Positions 27,398-36,606 of a DNA stretch of 64,000 bases are shown here, piece by piece (position 1 is the first letter of the stretch; each line of letters opens with the position of its first letter). The translations under genes were made by a program, and so were the position numbers. Location: NCBI GenBank assembly GCA_002722245.1, contig PBLA01000026.1:83955-147954 (forward strand), written 5' to 3'. This DNA comes from Flavobacteriales bacterium. Lineage in GTDB: Bacteria > Bacteroidota > Bacteroidia > Flavobacteriales_C > GCA-002722245. The notes beneath the pieces were generated by a model. That model did not search any database and was not told the origin of the DNA. It saw only the letters and a list, made by a program, of their open reading frames with translations.

Positions 27398-27655
27398 TCA
27401 ACTACTTATATATTTGACACCTTTCCCAATTAGGGCAACACTTGAAATGGTATGATGCGGACTTCTAAAAAGTCTTTGAGATACTAACCCCTCGCTCCCA
27501 TCAATTGAAATAGGAATTATATAGTAAGACTTTGTGTTTGGCTTTAGAACTATATACCCAAGACATTTTTTGTCGAAATAGTTCTTAATGATTTTATCTT
27601 TCGGGTTTAATTTTAAGATTTTCCATTAGCTTCTACTATTCTTTTTGATTGTCCA
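27398..27655 (-). pseudogene. decayed remnant related to the HNH-like gene
   Basis: The minus frame ending at TGA 27398 reads KLNPKDKIIKNYFDKKCLG then YIVLKPNTKSYY. This parallels LKNDEDIKKFLKEKCVGCIVLKDEHKKLN of the intact HNH-like protein, and the DNA further upstream (CCATTAGCTTCTACTATT) is shared with 21300-21320. No start codon or full domain remains. The 661-bp gap 26998-27658 holds this relic plus degenerate copies of the 23-bp repeat. Confidence 0.6.
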
Positions 27656-27658
27656 AAA

Positions 27659-29907
27659 TTAAACTTTCACTAATACAGATTCCTCAATAGCTACTCCGGT
27701 AAATATGCCTTCTCCTTGACGGAATTTAGGTAGCATTTCCAATTCTTTTTCTGTAATACCTTCAATACTTTCTTTAATGGCTCCAATATCATTTGGGTTT
27801 ACTAAACGAAACACTGCTTGTGTTGAACATTGATTAAGAACCCCTTTACTAACTGATGCTGGCCGCTGAGTTATAATCATCAATCCAATGTTAAATTTTC
27901 GTCCTTCCGCAGCAATTTTTTGTAGTATTTTACTGGCAGCATTCCCACTTCCTTTTCTTTCCGGGGCGAAATTATGTGCTTCTTCAACTACAAACATCGT
28001 ATTCATACCTTTTCCTTCTTTTTTGTCGTTAAAGATTTGTTTAAGGATTGTGGCGGATAGTTCATATCGAACATCTTCATCATGAACCTCGGAAAGATCA
28101 ATACAGTAGATTTTCGGTTTATTCATTTTACTAACCAAATCAAGTTTTTTAAATGTAATTTTATTGGCCTGAATATTTTCCTCAATGGCTGAAATTATAG
28201 CAGTGGAAAGGAGTTTAACTTCTTTTTCAAAATAGTTCTCTACTTTGTCATAGAAGTTTTTTTGAATTATTTGAGCTTTTATTTGGGCTTTAACATCATT
28301 ATTTAGGCCATTGAATAACGCTAATGCTCTTGCAAAAACCAGTTCGTTTTTTCTGCTTTTAATTCAGTTGCCGACTTCTTTTTCTTGTCAGCATCTACTC
28401 CGTTTTTTTCTTTCTTTGTTGTCCTCATTTTCTCCTCTATTTCGGCCTCAGCAACTTTTAGAAATGCATCTAAATATTGAGGAAGTGAATTCTCAATCGA
28501 TTTTTCAACATGACTAAATTCCTTTTTATAATTAATCGTATCTCCGCTTTTATTGGATTTCTTCAACACATTAACAAAATCAATATCTTCGTTATCTCCA
28601 AGGGTTAAAAACTGCTTTAACTGGTCAGATAAATACTGCTTTTCTGAACGTGATGGTTTGATTTCACAAGCATCAATTAATTCTTCAACATCCTGAACAA
28701 CTTTAGAGGTTAGGTTGTATTTTGATGAATTAATTATTTGGTAATCTTTTTTTGGTTGTTCAAAATTCGAATCACATCCCTCACCTTTTAAACTTTGAGC
28801 GTATTCTCCATGCGGATCAAGTATTATTATTCTGCCATTGTTTTCCTTTGAACAATACCAATCTTTAAGATGATTAAACAACAACTTTTTTGCAAAGTAA
28901 GACTTCCCGCTTCCCGTGGAACCAAAAATAGCCATATGTTTGGTAGTTAACTCAATAGGGTCGAATCCAGCTTTTATATTCCTATTTACAAGGAGTGTGG
29001 CAGGAGAAAACTTGTGTTTGTTGTAAATATTCTCTAACGTATTCGGGTCTGCGTCAAACACCTCCTCACCTACCTTTGGGGGAAGTGTGTTTGTTTCACG
29101 ATATAACTTATCTTTTTGTTTAATTAATCTACAAACAATATCAATTTGTGCAATGTACATCTGGTCAAAAGTGGCTTGGGTAGACGCAATCGCTTTAGCT
29201 AAACCAGCCAATTCATCATTATTTGAGTAGGCTCTTTTCATTTCCCATAACCTCTCTCCTTCTTGAGTTGGATGTGAATAAAAATCCATTCCATAGTTCT
29301 CGGTTAGCGCAACCTTACCAAGTAACTTTTCATTTTGTCCTACTGGAATTTCAACGTATCGATTTAATTCAAGTGGTTTTGTACCAACAATAAACACTTT
29401 ATCATGTGCGGACGGATTAAGAACAAAACCTAATAAAGTTTTCTTTAAAGGCCTGGCTTCAAACGCCCAAATTTGATTAAAGTTTTCTTGAATTTGCAGT
29501 ACCTCTTCAATTGATTTAAAGACTACACCTGTTTCAGGGTTAGAACCTGCTCTTTGAGCATCTCCAAAACCACCGCCTGTTAAGTTAAACGAACCCAACA
29601 TGGCGAATTTTCCATCAACAACATATATTTTTGAATGTAGTTTGCGATGATATTTAATTTCAGCGCCTAATTCATTAACTAAAGCAAATACTCCTGGGTC
29701 CGTAATTGCAACATCAACTTCCTCTCCTAAACGAACAATAACTCTAAGTTTTACCTTTCCGTCTTTGATACGTTTTTTTACTGCTTCGGTAAATACCTTT
29801 TTAAGTGTTTCAGAACGAATCCATGCTGAACAGATATCTATTGATTTAGTTGCCTTTTTTATTGCATTAACTAACTGCGGAAGGTTATCTTTATTAGTTG
29901 TTATCAT
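27659..29907 (-). pseudogene. PLD nuclease-HerA ATPase fusion, split by a frameshift
   Basis: Two frames together encode one protein of about 748 residues. Part one (29907 to 28321, 528 aa): a phospholipase D nuclease domain with a single HKD motif (His91, Lys93, Asp98, then GSFN, in HSKIYVVDGKFAMLGSFN), then the HerA beta-barrel region and Walker A FGSTGSGKS (329-336). Part two (frame open from about 28350, ending at 27659): ELVFARALALFNGLNNDVK, Walker B MFVVEEAHNFAPE, the HerA motif IITQRPASVSKGV and RLVNPNDIGAIKE. The frames join at a run of six A on the coding strand (T6 at 28347-28352); removing one A restores continuity. HerA ATPases form hexameric DNA translocases coupled to nucleases in defence and repair. 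It may be a broken gene, a sequencing error, or expressed by slippage. Confidence 0.82.
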
Positions 29908-30085
29908 AATTCTAAAAGTTTAGTTTCTTTAGAAATGGTTAATTTGTAAAGATACGTTAAATCCCATTTTTTACATAGGTGTTTATTAGTATATTAACTC
30001 ATCACCTTTGTTGGAAGTTCTCTAAATAAAGGATTGAATAAATCCAATTTTTGTAATGTGATTATTGAGGCTCATGCGCTAAATT

Positions 30086-30844
30086 TTAATTCTGATTCTC
30101 TTTATTTACTTTCCTTTGGGACTTGAAAAGTAACTCATGAATTCTTTTTCCAACAGGATTAGTCATATTATTAAACGTTGGAGCCACGGGATGGTGAAGT
30201 AAAACAAAGAGCGTTTTTTTTCCTTGGTAATAAAGAGCTTTATTATCATTTAATAAATTTTTATAATTGATGGTATTCGCAGACTCGCAAGATTGAATAA
30301 TTTGTTTGTATTTATCCCAATGAGATAACGAATAAAAAACACATAATTTTGGTGTATACTTCTTTATTTTAGTTGTAATTAAATTCAATCTTGAATCGCT
30401 TATTTCATTTAAGTCTTTTTCCTTAGTTGTCCAGGAAGAATCACTTAAGGATTTTGATGAAAATGGCGATAACTCCAATAGGCACATGTGATTCCCTTTT
30501 CTGGCAAAATGATTCACTTGATAATCGCGTATCACTTCTTTATTAGTTACATCCAATCCTCTTACTCCGTGATCAATAGCTATAAGTTTTCCCCATGTGG
30601 ACTGAATATTACATCTTCCGGAAAAAAACCGTGCATTCTTTAATCCTAATTTAAGATGATATTTTGCCACATCGAGAAATCCATCTTCATTGTTCATTTG
30701 ATCAAATAATTTAGCTCTAATAATATTCTCAGAATAATTACCGCCCTCTTCGGGACCAACATAGAAATGAAGTATATTACCAGAAATTGGGAAACCGTAA
30801 CCAATCTTTTTTTTAACGAAAGGGAGTTGTAAAATATCAACCAT
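30086..30844 (-). CDS. uracil-DNA-glycosylase-like fold protein
   Basis: A 252-residue protein. The order of elements resembles the UDG superfamily: a first strand and loop ILHFYVGPEEGG (where families have GxDPG/NPG), CLLELSPFSSKSLSDSSW (in the place of the N..P loop), RLNLITTKIKKYTPKLCVFYSLSHWDKY (helix and strand before the second motif) and LFVLLHHPVAPTFNNM (the HPS-type loop). The classical catalytic residues are not conserved, so it may bind rather than cleave DNA. This is inference from motif order; homology detection is needed for certainty. It is third in the cassette headed by the AAA-M41 gene, 82 bases after the preceding gene. Confidence 0.6.
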   Translation of the reverse strand: MVDILQLPFVKKKIGYGFPISGNILHFYVGPEEGGNYSENIIRAKLFDQMNNEDGFLDVAKYHLKLGLKNARFFSGRCNIQSTWGKLIAIDHGVRGLDVTNKEVIRDYQVNHFARKGNHMCLLELSPFSSKSLSDSSWTTKEKDLNEISDSRLNLITTKIKKYTPKLCVFYSLSHWDKYKQIIQSCESANTINYKNLLNDNKALYYQGKKTLFVLLHHPVAPTFNNMTNPVGKRIHELLFKSQRKVNKENQN

Positions 30845-30926
30845 GATTTTTTACCAGCCATAAACTTTTTTAAGCTACCTACACTGGTTCAGGTATAAAT
30901 TTTAAATTTAAATATCAATTGTGTTT

Positions 30927-31379
30927 TTAAAGCTTTTCAGAGTAGATCCGGAGTTGTTCCAGCTCATTTGAGCTTAAGCTTTTAATACCTTTAGAGCTTA
31001 TTTTATCTAATAATTCATTTAAAGATTTTTTTCGTTCTTTTTTTTCAAACAAGCCACTAATCCCTGTTGTGTCTTGGTTATTGTCGTGATTACTTCTAAT
31101 CGTGCTGAAATTAAAAACAGCATTTAAATGTTCTAATTTGAATTCAGATAGATCACAAACAAAAAAGGATAATGATTGATTATTTTCCTGTTGTATTCGG
31201 TGGAATTCATTATGCACAAACTTGTAGCTTAAATTAGTTTTAATTAAAAAAATTAATCCCTTATGTACTTTCTTAATTCTTATATTTTCTTCTTTTGATG
31301 TCACAAAATTGGTAAGAATAAGTTGGTCGAAGCTTGATAGATCATCACAATCCGATCGGTAAATTAAAATGTTATTCAT
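30927..31379 (-). CDS. small protein with DUF6576-like C-terminus
   Basis: A 150-residue cytosolic protein. The last 40 residues (KKSLNELLDKISSKGIKSLS then SNELEQLRIYSEKL) resemble the short helical hairpin found at the C-terminus of some Bacteroidota rhomboid proteases (DUF6576-like). The N-terminal part (NNILIYRSDCDDLSSFDQLI; LSFFVCDLSEFKLEHLNAVF) looks like a small alpha/beta domain without catalytic motifs. It may be an adaptor between the protease and the DNA-acting proteins of the cassette. Confidence 0.6.
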   Translation of the reverse strand: MNNILIYRSDCDDLSSFDQLILTNFVTSKEENIRIKKVHKGLIFLIKTNLSYKFVHNEFHRIQQENNQSLSFFVCDLSEFKLEHLNAVFNFSTIRSNHDNNQDTTGISGLFEKKERKKSLNELLDKISSKGIKSLSSNELEQLRIYSEKL

Positions 31380-31461
31380 AAATGAGTTTTCCTAAGTTTA
31401 ATTTTTTAATAATAATTTTGATTTAAACGTTTTTACCTATTCCATTCGGCGTCTAATTCAT

Positions 31462-33495
31462 TCACTGCGCAATATCAACAAGATGAGTAATTTGATTATT
31501 AAAGTTTTTTTTATTCAAAATTATTCTCGCCTCATTTTTTAATTTATCTCGGTAAAAAGTTCCACCCTCTCCTCTTCTTCTGTTTGAAATGGAATGTTTT
31601 TTACTCATTTTTAAAAGCTGATCCTTTTCAATTCTTGGCTGAACAGATAAATAAGATGCCAACTCGATTAAGAAAGGTTTTTCTTTAATAAGCGTATTCT
31701 TTGCTAACGCCTTTGCCTCGTTCATAATTTCTCTCACATGTTCTTCAACATCTTCACTTTTATGATAAAATTTTGATGATTCGGTAACACTATCTGCTAT
31801 CGCAATTTTGGTTTTACCAAAACCATGCTTTTTTAAAAGAGACGTTACAAATATTGTGGCTGAAGAAATATCAGATGAAGACCCTGAAGTTATATGGTCT
31901 TCACCAAAAACTAATTCCTCAGCAGTAATTCCTGCTAATAGCATTGCCACGTGAGGAATGACATCCTTTTTACTAACATATTCATTTACAGGCCTAACAT
32001 ATACAAATCCATCATTTTCAGGGCTTGCGGTTACTGATGCCACAACATCCGGCACAGTATTAAATAAAACCTGGCAAGCTACAGCATGCCCTGCTTCGTG
32101 AACAGCGGAAATGGCCTGTTTTTCGTCTTTTTTCGGTTCTTTTAGTTTTCTTAATTCAAAAACAACCTTTTCTTTAACTTCATCCATTAGTTCCTTTTTA
32201 CTTATTATTTGACACTTCAACTTCTCATCTTCCATACATAAAAACAAAGTGTCCGCTTTTAATTTTTTATTTAAAATGTAATCCACGTAAACACTTAATT
32301 TACTTTTGATCATTTGGTTGATTGTACTGAAAATTGGTCTTGTTCCCAGGGCAGGATAAACACCCTCCTGATAAATAGCATCAATTACAGACTCATTATA
32401 TTTTAAATTTAAACCCGTTAGTTGCTTTAGTCTTTTGCCTATTTCATTCAAATTTTTGCGAATAATTTTTCGATAAGAATTTATTGATAAAGCAGGATAA
32501 ATAATGTGAATATTACCAAGTCTTCCTATTTGCTCATCTCTAAACCTTTCCCTTAAGGCTTTTTTTATTTCTGTCACCGTGATTTTTTTAGTTATTCGAT
32601 GGAATTCATCAGCAGACATATCAGGACTATAATTTCCACTCATTGTAAAAGCCTCATCTAGATTACCTAAAACAAAAATGATAGAACGCTTAAAACATTT
32701 TACTTTAGGTCGTTTCGCAATACTGTGCACTTTTTTCAAAAAAGACATGGTTTCGATTTCATTCATTTTCATTAGCTTTCTTGCTAAGTCTCTCTGAAGT
32801 TCTATATTGAGTTCTTGCCCCGCCAAATCAATAATAAGCTGATAGTCATTTAGTGGAAAAAAAAATAATGGTTCATCTTTCCCACTGAAACCACCCATTT
32901 CAGAAACATGCAGATCTTTTCCTTCAACAACAAAACCATTTTTTACTTTAACACCAAAACCAATTAACCGCTCTAGCCTGCCCATTTGTTGTTCGAAATG
33001 GGCAAATCCTCTATTCATACTGTTGTAATTAACTACCCCTTCATCAATTAACTCCCAAATCTTTCTATTTTCTTCAAAAATATTTTCCTCCCTAAAAGGC
33101 CCGGTGATTGTTCGAGCATGCTGAAACTCATCTAGCATTATAACTTTAGGATTATTATCTCTTACTTTACAAAGTTCCTTCATCTTTCCTGTAAATGATG
33201 TTTCCCCATGCTTCTCACCTAAATCAATTCGATATGTTTTATCATCAAATTTCAGTAACTCCATAAGTTTTTTCACTAAGGATGTTTTACCTACTCCAGT
33301 TAGTCCCCACAAATTAATTACTGCAGGTTTTTCTTGAATGATATTCATCGTATACCACGATCTAACATTATCGATTAATGAGTCGATTATATCATCTATA
33401 CCAATGAATTGATTTTTTAATTTCTTTTTTGCATTTTTAAGATCATTGACTTTTTGAGAAAAATCACCACTCATTAAATTCATTTTTTTTGTCAT
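31462..33495 (-). CDS. AAA+ ATPase fused to FtsH-type M41 zinc peptidase
   Basis: A 677-residue protein started at ATG 33495 (MTKKMNLMSGDFSQK); the longer frame begins with GTG 33555 inside the regulatory palindrome and is less likely. The AAA+ module has Walker A GLTGVGKT (64-71) and Walker B KVIMLDE (117-123), with a Clp-like small domain (SVIDAIYQEGVYPALGTRPI, as in ClpB/ClpA C-lobes). After a linker comes an M41 peptidase: HEAGH at 466-470 and the third zinc ligand Asp542 in SGSSSDISSAT, a spacing close to FtsH. No membrane segments are seen, unlike FtsH. So this is a soluble ATP-dependent protease in which a Clp-like motor replaces the FtsH motor. First gene of the minus-strand cassette; divergent from a WYL regulator. 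Confidence 0.88.
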   Translation of the reverse strand: MTKKMNLMSGDFSQKVNDLKNAKKKLKNQFIGIDDIIDSLIDNVRSWYTMNIIQEKPAVINLWGLTGVGKTSLVKKLMELLKFDDKTYRIDLGEKHGETSFTGKMKELCKVRDNNPKVIMLDEFQHARTITGPFREENIFEENRKIWELIDEGVVNYNSMNRGFAHFEQQMGRLERLIGFGVKVKNGFVVEGKDLHVSEMGGFSGKDEPLFFFPLNDYQLIIDLAGQELNIELQRDLARKLMKMNEIETMSFLKKVHSIAKRPKVKCFKRSIIFVLGNLDEAFTMSGNYSPDMSADEFHRITKKITVTEIKKALRERFRDEQIGRLGNIHIIYPALSINSYRKIIRKNLNEIGKRLKQLTGLNLKYNESVIDAIYQEGVYPALGTRPIFSTINQMIKSKLSVYVDYILNKKLKADTLFLCMEDEKLKCQIISKKELMDEVKEKVVFELRKLKEPKKDEKQAISAVHEAGHAVACQVLFNTVPDVVASVTASPENDGFVYVRPVNEYVSKKDVIPHVAMLLAGITAEELVFGEDHITSGSSSDISSATIFVTSLLKKHGFGKTKIAIADSVTESSKFYHKSEDVEEHVREIMNEAKALAKNTLIKEKPFLIELASYLSVQPRIEKDQLLKMSKKHSISNRRRGEGGTFYRDKLKNEARIILNKKNFNNQITHLVDIAQ

Positions 33496-33532
33496 AAAGG
33501 AAATTTTAAAGGTTACAGCAATAATACGTAAC

Positions 33533-33557
33533 AGGTGCGCATTTTTTTTGCCCACCT
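33533..33557. promoter_or_regulatory. inverted repeat AGGTGCGCA/TGCCCACCT, candidate operator
   Basis: AGGTGCGCA (33533-33541), seven T, TGCCCACCT (33549-33557): 8 of 9 positions pair. It lies in the 97-bp gap between the divergent AAA-M41 and WYL regulator genes, where a dimeric repressor would control both. Confidence 0.5.
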
Positions 33558-33592
33558 AAAAACACCAAATAAACCAAAATCATAATAAAACC

Positions 33593-34561
33593 ATGATTAC
33601 TGACTATGAAAGCCTTCTCAGCAACCAAGGGAAAAGAATATTGGAAATTCACTCCCTATTAAAATATAGAGGTTATGATTATAAACGCTTAATTGAACTT
33701 ATTAAAGAAAGAACAAACAGATCTTACAGTGAAAGAACATTTAAAAAAGATATAGAGTTCATGCGAAAGGAATTGAGCGCTCCAATTAACGCATCAAATA
33801 GAGGAGAATATTCATACAACAAGAATTTTTCCTTATTCCAGGAAATAGGACTTCTCGACCATGATGTAGAGGTACTGGAAAATTTAGCTTCTGCAGCAAG
33901 CAAATATGAATCATTACCTTTTTTCAGAGATCTCAAATTTTTAACACAAAAATTAAACAGAAAACACAATGAAAAAGAGATAGTTTGCTTTGAAGGCGCA
34001 CCGGTAGAATATAAAGGTGTTGATCTTTTTGAAGACATTTTCTGGAGTATAAAAGAGAATAGAAGTTTGGAAATTGAGTATACGCCTTTTGAGGGTCCAA
34101 AACACATTACTAAAATAAACCCTTATTATTTAAAAGAATATAGGTACAGGTGGTATGTTTATGGATGGAACATAAAATTGAAAAACTGGAGAGTTTATGC
34201 TCTGGATCGACTAAAAATAAAAAATCAGAGTCCAGAAAATGACTTTACTCCTATTAAAGAATTTGATCCAATGACAAGATGGAAGCATTCAGTAGGCATT
34301 ATCGCATTAAACAGCAAACCAATAGAGTTTTCATTTGAACTTAAAAATGGCAAAAGACACAATAACATAGACTATATAAAAAGTATGCCGATACACCGTT
34401 CTCAAACTTTAATTCAACCTAAAGACGGGAGTGAATATTATAAGGTGAAACTAGTTGTTCATCCAACTATAGAGTTATTTAGAGAAATAAGACGATTTGG
34501 ACATAATAACATTAAAAATATCTATCCAAAAAAATTCGAAGATGATATTTTTGAAAACTAA
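33593..34561 (+). CDS. WYL-domain transcriptional regulator
   Basis: A 322-residue protein. The N-terminal HTH (residues about 8-75: GKRILEIHSLLKYRGYDYKR, SYSERTFKKDIEFMRKEL) is of the DeoR-like type found in WYL regulators. The WYL domain (about 140-225) includes SLEIEYTPFEGPKHITKINPYYLKEYRYRWYVYGW and RVYALDRLKI, with the WY core and the downstream arginines that bind nucleic acid or nucleotide ligands; a WCX-like C-terminus follows. Such regulators (BrxR/CapW type) commonly repress defence systems until a signal of infection or DNA damage. It is transcribed divergently from the AAA-M41/HerA cassette. Confidence 0.9.
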   Translation: MITDYESLLSNQGKRILEIHSLLKYRGYDYKRLIELIKERTNRSYSERTFKKDIEFMRKELSAPINASNRGEYSYNKNFSLFQEIGLLDHDVEVLENLASAASKYESLPFFRDLKFLTQKLNRKHNEKEIVCFEGAPVEYKGVDLFEDIFWSIKENRSLEIEYTPFEGPKHITKINPYYLKEYRYRWYVYGWNIKLKNWRVYALDRLKIKNQSPENDFTPIKEFDPMTRWKHSVGIIALNSKPIEFSFELKNGKRHNNIDYIKSMPIHRSQTLIQPKDGSEYYKVKLVVHPTIELFREIRRFGHNNIKNIYPKKFEDDIFEN

Positions 34562-34904
34562 CAATTTAGTAATTCGAGAAATATTATCTCGATTATTTTT
34601 CTTAATTAAAAAAAACACCAATAATTCATTGATTTAGATTACTGAAAATGGTTTAATTGTATCGAAAATTTCCAGAAATAAATTAACATTAACAATCACC
34701 ATTTAGAACATATTCGGCTTGGAATTAAATTTGAAGGGAAATTCAATTAAAAACGGTGTACAACACATAGGTAATTACATAAAGTCACCATTAAGAGTGA
34801 TTTATTTTTTTGAAATCCGAACTTTAAATCATATTTTACATCGATTTTTTCTGAATTATACAGACACGAAAATAATACTCCATTAATATTTTAAAAAATT
34901 AAAA
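34562..34904. other. 343-bp gap with the right copy of the 64-bp repeat
   Basis: Contains the 64-bp repeat (34631-34694) and otherwise AT-rich DNA with no ORF. It marks the transition from the defence-like block to ordinary genes. Confidence 0.6.
34631..34694 (+). repeat. 64-bp perfect direct repeat, right copy
   Basis: Identical to 20802-20865, same orientation. Similarity stops abruptly on both sides. Confidence 0.93.
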
Positions 34905-36485
34905 ATGAGAATCATATGTTTGTTAATAGTTTCTTTCTTATTGTTTTCAAAAACTTTGAAAGCTCAAGACAATACATTAAACTTTGATGGAGTTAATGAT
35001 TTTCTAAATGTTAACAGCTTGGCTTCTGTGCTTGCGCAAAACGATAACTTCACAATAGAATTCTGGATGCAAGCAGATATCGAAATCCAAAACGGTATCA
35101 GAACAACTCTTTTTGCCGTTAACAAACCTGGTTCTGGAGACAATGAATTTTTAATAGTTCTGGGAGAAACTTTTACTTCAGGAGATGAGAAATTAAATAT
35201 TTATGATCAATACAATCCTGTGCATTCTTTCGTTTTGCAATCCCCGAATGATATAACAGGAGATTGTCATCACATTGCATATGTGAAAAACGGAAATATC
35301 GGGGAAGCTTTTGTAGATGGTGTTTCAATAGGAACACACCAGATTTACTATAATATTACTAAAAATCATAGAGTAAGTTTTGGGCAGGACTATGACGGAT
35401 ATTCTACCTCTGATTTTTACAAGGGAAATTTAGATGATATCATGATATGGAATGTAGCTAAAACATCAGAAGAGATCCTAATCGATTCTAAAAGAGAATT
35501 AACCGGAAGCGAAACTAATTTAATTGCATATTATAATTTTAATCAAGGAACACCAAGCAGCAACAATATTGATCAAGAATATATCGCTGATTTAACTGGA
35601 AATCATAACGCTACAATGAGTAATTTTAACCTAAATGGTTACCAATCAAATCTTGTAACAACCCGATGTGCTAAAGACAACTATTGTTCTGAACCTGATT
35701 TTAAGTTCACCATAACTGTAACAGATGCCATTGGAAATGAAGATCAAATTGTAATCGGATTTGGAGAAGAGGCTTCTACCGAAATAGATCAAGAGTTTTG
35801 TGAAGAAGATTTAATTTATAATTCATGGGATGAAATCTTAGACGTAAGATGTTCTAATTTTTATGAGTATGATTATTTTTCTGGTCCTTTTGTGCCTTCA
35901 TTCTTAACAAAAAGACAAATCATTAACTTCTCAAATTGTTTATCAGCTGAGGGGGATAAAATAAGTGACCCAATTGCAATAGACATACACGCTCAAAACT
36001 GGCCAATTACTATTTCATGGGACGGAAATTTATTCAACTCAAGTTGCTTCAGTCAATCTAGTTTGTCGTTAACAAATGTTTTTGACCACAGTATTCCCTT
36101 GTTTAATGCATCAAACTCTATTCAATCTTTCGTAATAAACGAAGAGGATGGATTTGATTACTCCTTAAATGGAACAGACGTAAAAGCTTCTCTATTCGTT
36201 CATTTTGCAGATGAGAATGTCATAACTAACACACAAAAAATAGAATCAATTACAGATTTAATTGCTTTTCCAAATCCAGCTTTAGATCACGTTTCATTTT
36301 CTAGTGAATCCTTAATTAATTCAACTGAAATCACTGCTTCTTTTTTTGATTCAAAAGGAAGCTTGGTTAAGCGAACAACAGTTAATTTAAATGAACCTGT
36401 AAATATTGAATTACTTCAATCTGGTATATACACTGTTTACCTAAAATCAGGGAATTATTCAGGAGTAGTTAAAGTGGTTAAATAG
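34905..36485 (+). CDS. secreted LamG-domain protein with T9SS sorting domain
   Basis: A 526-residue exported protein. Signal MRIICLLIVSFLLFSKTLKAQ. Residues about 22-235 form a concanavalin-like LamG domain (NTLNFDGVNDFLNVNSL, FTIEFWMQADI, HIAYVKNGNIGEAFVDGVSI, YKGNLDDIMIWNVAKTSEEI, LIAYYNFNQGTP). The middle (270-430) is beta-rich with several cysteines and unrecognised. The C-terminus (LIAFPNPALDHVSFSS to GVVKVVK) is a T9SS sorting domain. LamG domains bind glycans or proteins; the protein is probably a surface adhesin. Confidence 0.88.
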   Translation: MRIICLLIVSFLLFSKTLKAQDNTLNFDGVNDFLNVNSLASVLAQNDNFTIEFWMQADIEIQNGIRTTLFAVNKPGSGDNEFLIVLGETFTSGDEKLNIYDQYNPVHSFVLQSPNDITGDCHHIAYVKNGNIGEAFVDGVSIGTHQIYYNITKNHRVSFGQDYDGYSTSDFYKGNLDDIMIWNVAKTSEEILIDSKRELTGSETNLIAYYNFNQGTPSSNNIDQEYIADLTGNHNATMSNFNLNGYQSNLVTTRCAKDNYCSEPDFKFTITVTDAIGNEDQIVIGFGEEASTEIDQEFCEEDLIYNSWDEILDVRCSNFYEYDYFSGPFVPSFLTKRQIINFSNCLSAEGDKISDPIAIDIHAQNWPITISWDGNLFNSSCFSQSSLSLTNVFDHSIPLFNASNSIQSFVINEEDGFDYSLNGTDVKASLFVHFADENVITNTQKIESITDLIAFPNPALDHVSFSSESLINSTEITASFFDSKGSLVKRTTVNLNEPVNIELLQSGIYTVYLKSGNYSGVVKVVK

Positions 36486-36606
36486 ATTTGATAAAATATC
36501 CGTTAAGTAAAGAAAAATACCGCTTACTAAAACAGTACGTCTTTAGATTCATTTGATTGAATAAACAGAAGTATACACATTCTAATAAAAACAAAAAGAC
36601 TAAAAA

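Noticed and set aside
28340..28360. Programmed -1 frameshift heptamer in PLD-HerA
   Set aside because: The A6C run is out of phase with the upstream frame for a classical X XXY YYZ slip; a simple indel or polymerase slippage is more likely.
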